Origin: SIG440 sp045648175
GTDB lineage: Bacteria > Bacillota > Clostridia > Monoglobales > Monoglobaceae
DNA length: 26,732 bases
Assembly (NCBI GenBank): GCA_045648175.1
Contig: JAZRNN010000080.1
Span: 1 to 26,732, forward strand
Direction of reading: 5' to 3'
The notes beneath the pieces were generated by a model. That model made no database searches, was not told the origin of the DNA, and was given only the letters and a program-made list of their open reading frames with translations. The first letter of the stretch is position 1. Every line of letters starts with the position of its first letter. Of the stretch, positions 23,032-26,732 are shown piece by piece. Both the position numbers and the translations under genes were made by a program.

Positions 23032-24402
23032 ATGAAACAAAGAGAAAAGTTTTCTTCACGTCTTGGCTTTTTGCTGATATCAGCCGGATGTGCAATCGGG
23101 CTTGGAAACGTTTATCGTTTTCCAATTATTACAGGTGCATACGGCGGCGCTTTGTTCGTGCTGATTTATATTGCTTTTTTGCTTCTTTTGGGTCTTCCGA
23201 TTATGACAATGGAGCTTGCGGTTGGCCGTGCAAGTCAGCGAAGTATTGCATCATCATTTGACGTTTTGGAAAAGCCAGGTCAAAAATGGCATTGGCTGAA
23301 ATATATGGGCATTGCCGGCAACTATCTGCTTATGATGTTCTATACACTAATTTCAGGCTGGATGCTTATTTATTTTTTCAAATACCTTAATGGTTCTATT
23401 CTTGAATTCAAGACAGCAGAGGAATTAGGCAATGTTTTTGGTTCGATAGTTTCAAACCAAAGTCTTTTAATTGGTGCAACGGTTGCTGTTATTGTTTCCT
23501 GTTTTGGAATTTGTTCTTTAGGGCTTCAAAAAGGGGTTGAAAAGATAACAAAGTTTATGATGATTGCTCTTTTTATACTTCTTATAGGCCTTGCCATATA
23601 CTGCTGTACTTTAGATAATGCTGCAGAAGGTCTCAGATTTTATCTTGTTCCATCTCTTACCGGTGTTAAAGAATCAGGTCTTATGACAGTAATTTCTGCT
23701 GCTATGGGTCAGGCTTTCTTTACTCTCAGTATTGGTATCGGTTCAATTGCGATTTTCGGTAGTTATATTGATAAAAACAGAAGTCTCACAGGTGAAGCAA
23801 TTACAATTATGTCCCTTGACACCTTGGTTGCTTTAATGTCGGGCCTTATAGTTTTCCCCGCTTGCTTTACCTACAATAACGGTATTACTGCTGACGCATC
23901 ATCTGTTGGTGCAAGTTTTCTCTTCACCACACTTTCAAGTATATTCAACAGTATGCCCGGTGGAAGAATTATAGGTGTTCTTTTCTTTGTATTTATGATA
24001 TTTGCATCGCTGTCTACCGTTATTGCGGTGTTTGAAAATATTATGTCTTTCTGGCTGGAACTTACATCAATGAGCCGTCGTAAGGTTGCACTCATAAATA
24101 TTATTTTGATGATTATTCTGTCGCTTCCTTGTATTTTAGGCTTTACTGTATGGTCAGATTTTCAGCTTTTGGGCAAAGGAATAATGGATCTAGAGGATTA
24201 TACTGTATCAAACATTCTTCTCCCCGTCGGTAGCCTTATGTATGTTCTTTTCTGCACAACGCGTTATGGATGGGGATGGGACAAATATTTTGCTGAAGTA
24301 AACACGGGGACAGGTCTTAAACTTCCCAAATGGCTGAATCCGTATCTTAAATATGTTTTACCGATTGTTATAATTGCGGTGCTAATTATGTCAGCTTTTT
24401 AA
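23032..24402 (+). CDS. Sodium-dependent transporter, NSS (SNF) family
   Basis: A 456-residue membrane protein of the neurotransmitter:sodium symporter family, which in bacteria mostly imports amino acids with Na+ (LeuT, TnaT, MhsT). The first helix has the family signature: FSSRLGFLLISAGCAIGLGNVYRFP begins there, with the unwound GNVYRFP Na+/substrate site. About 11-12 helices follow; TM6 is around FFTLSIGIGSIAIFGSYI and TM8 around FASLSTVIAVFENI. Length and charge pattern are normal for the bacterial 11-TM branch. An AAAGGCGG site precedes the ATG and a strong terminator follows, so it is a single-gene unit. The substrate is not decided by sequence; an amino acid such as Trp, Leu or Tyr would be typical. 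Confidence 0.93.
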   Translation: MKQREKFSSRLGFLLISAGCAIGLGNVYRFPIITGAYGGALFVLIYIAFLLLLGLPIMTMELAVGRASQRSIASSFDVLEKPGQKWHWLKYMGIAGNYLLMMFYTLISGWMLIYFFKYLNGSILEFKTAEELGNVFGSIVSNQSLLIGATVAVIVSCFGICSLGLQKGVEKITKFMMIALFILLIGLAIYCCTLDNAAEGLRFYLVPSLTGVKESGLMTVISAAMGQAFFTLSIGIGSIAIFGSYIDKNRSLTGEAITIMSLDTLVALMSGLIVFPACFTYNNGITADASSVGASFLFTTLSSIFNSMPGGRIIGVLFFVFMIFASLSTVIAVFENIMSFWLELTSMSRRKVALINIILMIILSLPCILGFTVWSDFQLLGKGIMDLEDYTVSNILLPVGSLMYVLFCTTRYGWGWDKYFAEVNTGTGLKLPKWLNPYLKYVLPIVIIAVLIMSAF

Positions 24403-24413
24403 ATTAATTTATT

Positions 24414-24446
24414 GGGTGTTGTGAAAACAACACCCTTTATCTTTTT
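24414..24446 (+). terminator. Terminator after the NSS transporter
   Basis: A 9-bp perfect stem (GGGTGTTGT at 24414-24422 with 24427-24435), GAAA tetraloop, then TTTATCTTTTT. Confidence 0.93.
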
Positions 24447-24503
24447 AAGGGAGGTTTAAAGGACAGTAAAATTATATATAATAAGAGAAAAGGAGTGAGA
24501 AGT

Positions 24504-24635
24504 ATGGCAAACAGAATATATCTGTGTATAGATTTAAATAATGCCGAGAAATTTATATATTGCCGAAGAGTTAAAGCTGCATGCTCTAATTCTTCGGCAT
24601 TTCTTTTTGTTATTATAACACGAAACCCGTTATAA
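24504..24635 (+). pseudogene. 5' remnant of a Y-family DNA polymerase (UmuC/DinB-like) gene
   Basis: An ATG with a strong AAAGGAGTGAG site (24488-24498) opens a 43-codon frame starting MANRIYLCIDL. That is the N-terminus of the UmuC-like polymerases common in Clostridia mobile elements, which normally go on KSFYASVECVERG. Here the match ends at about 24536 and the rest reads NNAEKFIYCRR with no family resemblance, crossing a terminator hairpin before the stop. The intact gene would be over 400 codons, so this is a broken start, presumably left by a deletion or insertion next to the recombinase element. A possible -10 (TATAAT near 24477-24482) lies upstream. It could instead be a small expressed ORF. 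Confidence 0.6.
24561..24608 (+). terminator. Strong terminator inside the polymerase remnant
   Basis: A 17-bp stem with one G-U pair and one mismatch (24561-24577 with 24583-24599), TGCAT loop and a T-rich tail TTTCTTTTT. It would end any transcript begun at the remnant promoter. Confidence 0.88.
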
Positions 24636-24673
24636 AACAACCCAATTATCATTATTAACGATTTTATTGACAA

Positions 24674-25714
24674 TTACATCAAACCATATAATTGTTTGAT
24701 AATTTCCTCATCATTAGCATATTTAAACCCTTCATCATTTGCGAAAACAGAATTTTCACCTTGCGATATTTCTGCAATGGCTTCTCTTTTCATATCTGTA
24801 GTTGCACGAGCGTAAATAAGAGATGTTTCAAGCTGAGAATGTCCCAACCATTGTGAAACCAACTCCAAAGGCATTCCTGCCATATACAAGTGCATAGCTC
24901 GAGTATGACGAAAGAGATGTGGATGTATTATCGGTAAATTCGGAATCTCCTCTCGCACCTTATTTCCATATCTTTTCATAAACGACTGCACATTATCACA
25001 CGACATCCTCGTATGTATTCCATTTCTTGTTGTATAGAACATATATTCATTATAATCCTTGTCCTTATGATAGTAATAACAGTATTTTTCAAATTTAGGG
25101 ATAAGTTCCTGAGAAATCGGTGTTACTCTAAACTTATTTCCCTTGCCCACAACATGCAGTTCTGCCAAGCCCTTATTTATGAAAAAGTCTTTGAGTTTTA
25201 AATCTAAAATTTCTTGAATTCTGCATCCACTATCATATAATAAAAACATTAGAAAACTATTTCTGTAACCAATTTTATCAGACACATCCGGTTGTGCAAG
25301 TAATAATTTTGTTTCTTCAACACTTAAAAATGTTATTATATCTGCTGTTGCTATAGGTATCTCTGATATTTTTTGAATCTTTGCAAGTTCAGACATTAGC
25401 ATAAGATTTTCATCCATTAAAAAACGGCAAAATCTTTTCAAATGTCGAATCCTTAGATTTACAGTTGATGGCTTGTTGCACCTCTCCTCTGTAAGCCAAG
25501 ATATAAAGCCTAAAATGTTTTTTTGACAGAAATCCTTGGTGTCAATTACCTGTATAGCACATTCTTTAAATATACACAAATACTTTAAATAAAGGTTAAG
25601 TGTATACCGATACGCATCAACAGTATTGCTGCTCTTTTTCCTCAGTATGGGCATATCCACTGTTAAGAATTGTCTTATACACTCAAATAAAGATACATCT
25701 TTAATTTTTCTCAT
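24674..25714 (-). CDS. Tyrosine recombinase, RIT-type (third position)
   Basis: A 346-residue site-specific recombinase. Residues about 8-105 are the SAM-like core-binding domain; the catalytic domain follows with Arg165 (DSGCRIQEIL), Lys191 (VVGKGNK), His266-x-x-Arg269 (HPHLFRHTRAMHLYMAG), His292 (WLGHSQLETS) and nucleophile Tyr301 (LIYARATTDMK). All active-site residues are present, so it may be active. An AGGAGG site precedes ATG 25714, and the start overlaps the end of the upstream recombinase by 14 bp. Consecutive overlapping recombinase genes are the mark of recombinase-in-trio elements. Downstream (24640-24673) there is no further gene and no clear terminal repeat. Confidence 0.9.
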   Translation of the reverse strand: MRKIKDVSLFECIRQFLTVDMPILRKKSSNTVDAYRYTLNLYLKYLCIFKECAIQVIDTKDFCQKNILGFISWLTEERCNKPSTVNLRIRHLKRFCRFLMDENLMLMSELAKIQKISEIPIATADIITFLSVEETKLLLAQPDVSDKIGYRNSFLMFLLYDSGCRIQEILDLKLKDFFINKGLAELHVVGKGNKFRVTPISQELIPKFEKYCYYYHKDKDYNEYMFYTTRNGIHTRMSCDNVQSFMKRYGNKVREEIPNLPIIHPHLFRHTRAMHLYMAGMPLELVSQWLGHSQLETSLIYARATTDMKREAIAEISQGENSVFANDEGFKYANDEEIIKQLYGLM

Positions 25715-26732
25715 GGTTTTTTTCCTCCTTGTTTCCGTAAATACTGCTTAGCATGTCCCATTTTATATTAGGAGATATCCTCAATCTTTCGGGAATTAAA
25801 TGAATATAGTAAAAAGTTTCCTCTATAGTTACATGTCCCATATACTCACTAAGGTATGGCATAAGGGACATAATATTTCTACCTTCATCAATCCATCTCA
25901 TAATTGTTCTTGTTGCAAAGTTGTGCCTTAAATCATAAGGGCGAGGTTTATTGCCTTTGTATGAAAAATTACATCTTTCTAAAAGTTGAGCAAAATTATA
26001 TACACCCCAATATGTGGGAATCGGTTCTCCTGTTTCGTACTGAAAAAACCACTCACGCCTACATTCAAAGTCATCATAAACCGAACATAAACGGCGCATT
26101 TGTTCTGACATAACAATATGTCGGTCTTTTCCTCGTTTACCTTTTCGGATGAATATATCTCCGGTTTCTAAGTTTATATCTTCACATTTTATTCTAAAAG
26201 GTTCTCCCGGTCGTAAGCCACAACACAATTCCAATCTATACAACACGGGCATGATGCGTGCCGGATCGGCTTTAATCTTCCGAAACTTCACAGAATCAAT
26301 TGCCTCAAAAAGATATTTCAATTCGTCATCTGTGAAAATGTAAGGCTGATAGGGCTGATATTTTACGTTATATGAAGAAGGGGGAGTAAATGCCTGTATT
26401 CCTGTTGAACATAAGTGTTTCGTAAAGTGACGAATATTGATTATAGCTATTCTGTGAGAGTTGTTTGAACGATAGGGTTCTGTTAGAAGCCAACTGTCAA
26501 CCATTTCTCTTGTTATGGTGGAAGCGTCTTCAAAATTTGCTGCACAATATTTGATAAAGGGGACAATATAAGAAGAATATGTATCTTTGCAATAAGGCAC
26601 AACGGATTCGAGAAAAACATGCTTGTCCGTATTAGATTTTCGTTCCTTCAATATGTAATCTGCTATTGCATTTAACGTGATCCCTGTTACCGGAACAGCA
26701 ATAGATTGACCTGTCTTCCTTTGAACAACTTG
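25701..26732 (-). CDS. Tyrosine recombinase, RIT-type, partial and apparently fused
   Basis: The frame is open to the window edge, so the 5' end is missing. Counting from a TTG at 26651, the C-terminal recombinase has Arg147 (CGLRPGEPFR), Lys near 173, Tyr239 in the usual HxxR histidine position (RPYDLRH), Arg242, His273 (YMGHVTIEE) and Tyr281/282. Upstream of that, in the same frame, the residues QRKTGQSIAVPVTG, LNAIADYILKER and HVFLESVVPY look like the middle of another recombinase catalytic domain (KTG strand, then VFL...PY). The N-terminal domain of the second protein is shortened: only about 15 residues separate VVPY from IKYCAANFEDAS. The simplest reading is an in-frame deletion joining two neighbouring recombinase genes. 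The TTG at 26651 has no convincing ribosome-binding site. Confidence 0.8.
   Translation of the reverse strand, partial: QVVQRKTGQSIAVPVTGITLNAIADYILKERKSNTDKHVFLESVVPYCKDTYSSYIVPFIKYCAANFEDASTITREMVDSWLLTEPYRSNNSHRIAIINIRHFTKHLCSTGIQAFTPPSSYNVKYQPYQPYIFTDDELKYLFEAIDSVKFRKIKADPARIMPVLYRLELCCGLRPGEPFRIKCEDINLETGDIFIRKGKRGKDRHIVMSEQMRRLCSVYDDFECRREWFFQYETGEPIPTYWGVYNFAQLLERCNFSYKGNKPRPYDLRHNFATRTIMRWIDEGRNIMSLMPYLSEYMGHVTIEETFYYIHLIPERLRISPNIKWDMLSSIYGNKEEKNHEKN

Noticed and set aside
1..26732. CRISPR arrays, tRNA or rRNA genes, toxin-antitoxin or phage modules
   Set aside because: No regularly spaced repeats, no clover-leaf or rRNA-like sequence and no matching gene sets were seen on either strand.

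Overview
The window is an AT-rich, mostly vertical chromosomal segment from an endospore-forming Clostridia-class Firmicute, probably a gut Oscillospiraceae/Ruminococcaceae-type organism. The evidence is spoIIM-xerD synteny, an uninterrupted sigK with a pro-sequence, MutS2, a long RSH protein, HemZ, strong Shine-Dalgarno sites, sigma-A promoters with 17-bp spacers, and control of several genes by riboswitches or a T-box. The placement is inference from gene content; no 16S gene is present.

Layout. 1-3031 (+): the 3' end of a PLP aminotransferase, proC, spoIIM and xerD. 3066-3758 (-): sigK, convergent with xerD and sharing a bidirectional terminator. 3930-12143 (+): housekeeping genes mutS2, recJ, relA/spoT, a metallo-beta-lactamase hydrolase and hemZ, the last two overlapping. 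12181-13083: a small XRE regulator divergent from a membrane-anchored diguanylate cyclase; two matching 17-bp palindromes lie between them. 13108-13937 (+): FMN riboswitch and ribU (riboflavin uptake). 13949-16434 (+): lysine riboswitch, dapA and lysA (lysine biosynthesis). 16435-16745: no protein gene, but a convincing promoter, folded RNA and terminator, read as an unassigned small RNA of about 157 nt. 16746-19383 (-): a T-box leader (specifier best read as TGG, Trp) ahead of one polypeptide that joins an XRE helix-turn-helix, a cupin and an AMP-forming acyl-CoA synthetase. 19400-22900 (-): der, plsY, gpsA and a flavin-reductase-like gene (ribosome assembly and phospholipid precursors). 23032-24402 (+): a sodium-coupled NSS transporter.

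24450-26732 is the accessory part. It has the start of a Y-family DNA polymerase gene that breaks off after about 11 codons, then two overlapping tyrosine recombinase genes on the minus strand of the kind found in recombinase-in-trio (RIT) elements. The frame of the second runs past the window edge and looks like an in-frame fusion of two recombinases, so the element is probably decaying.

Common theme: nutrient genes here are switched by RNA leaders. Within about 6.3 kb there are an FMN riboswitch, a lysine riboswitch and a T-box, plus a free-standing small RNA. The most unusual items are the T-box-controlled XRE-cupin-ligase fusion, the unassigned RNA, and the XRE/diguanylate-cyclase pair with its tandem operators. 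No CRISPR array, tRNA or rRNA was recognised.
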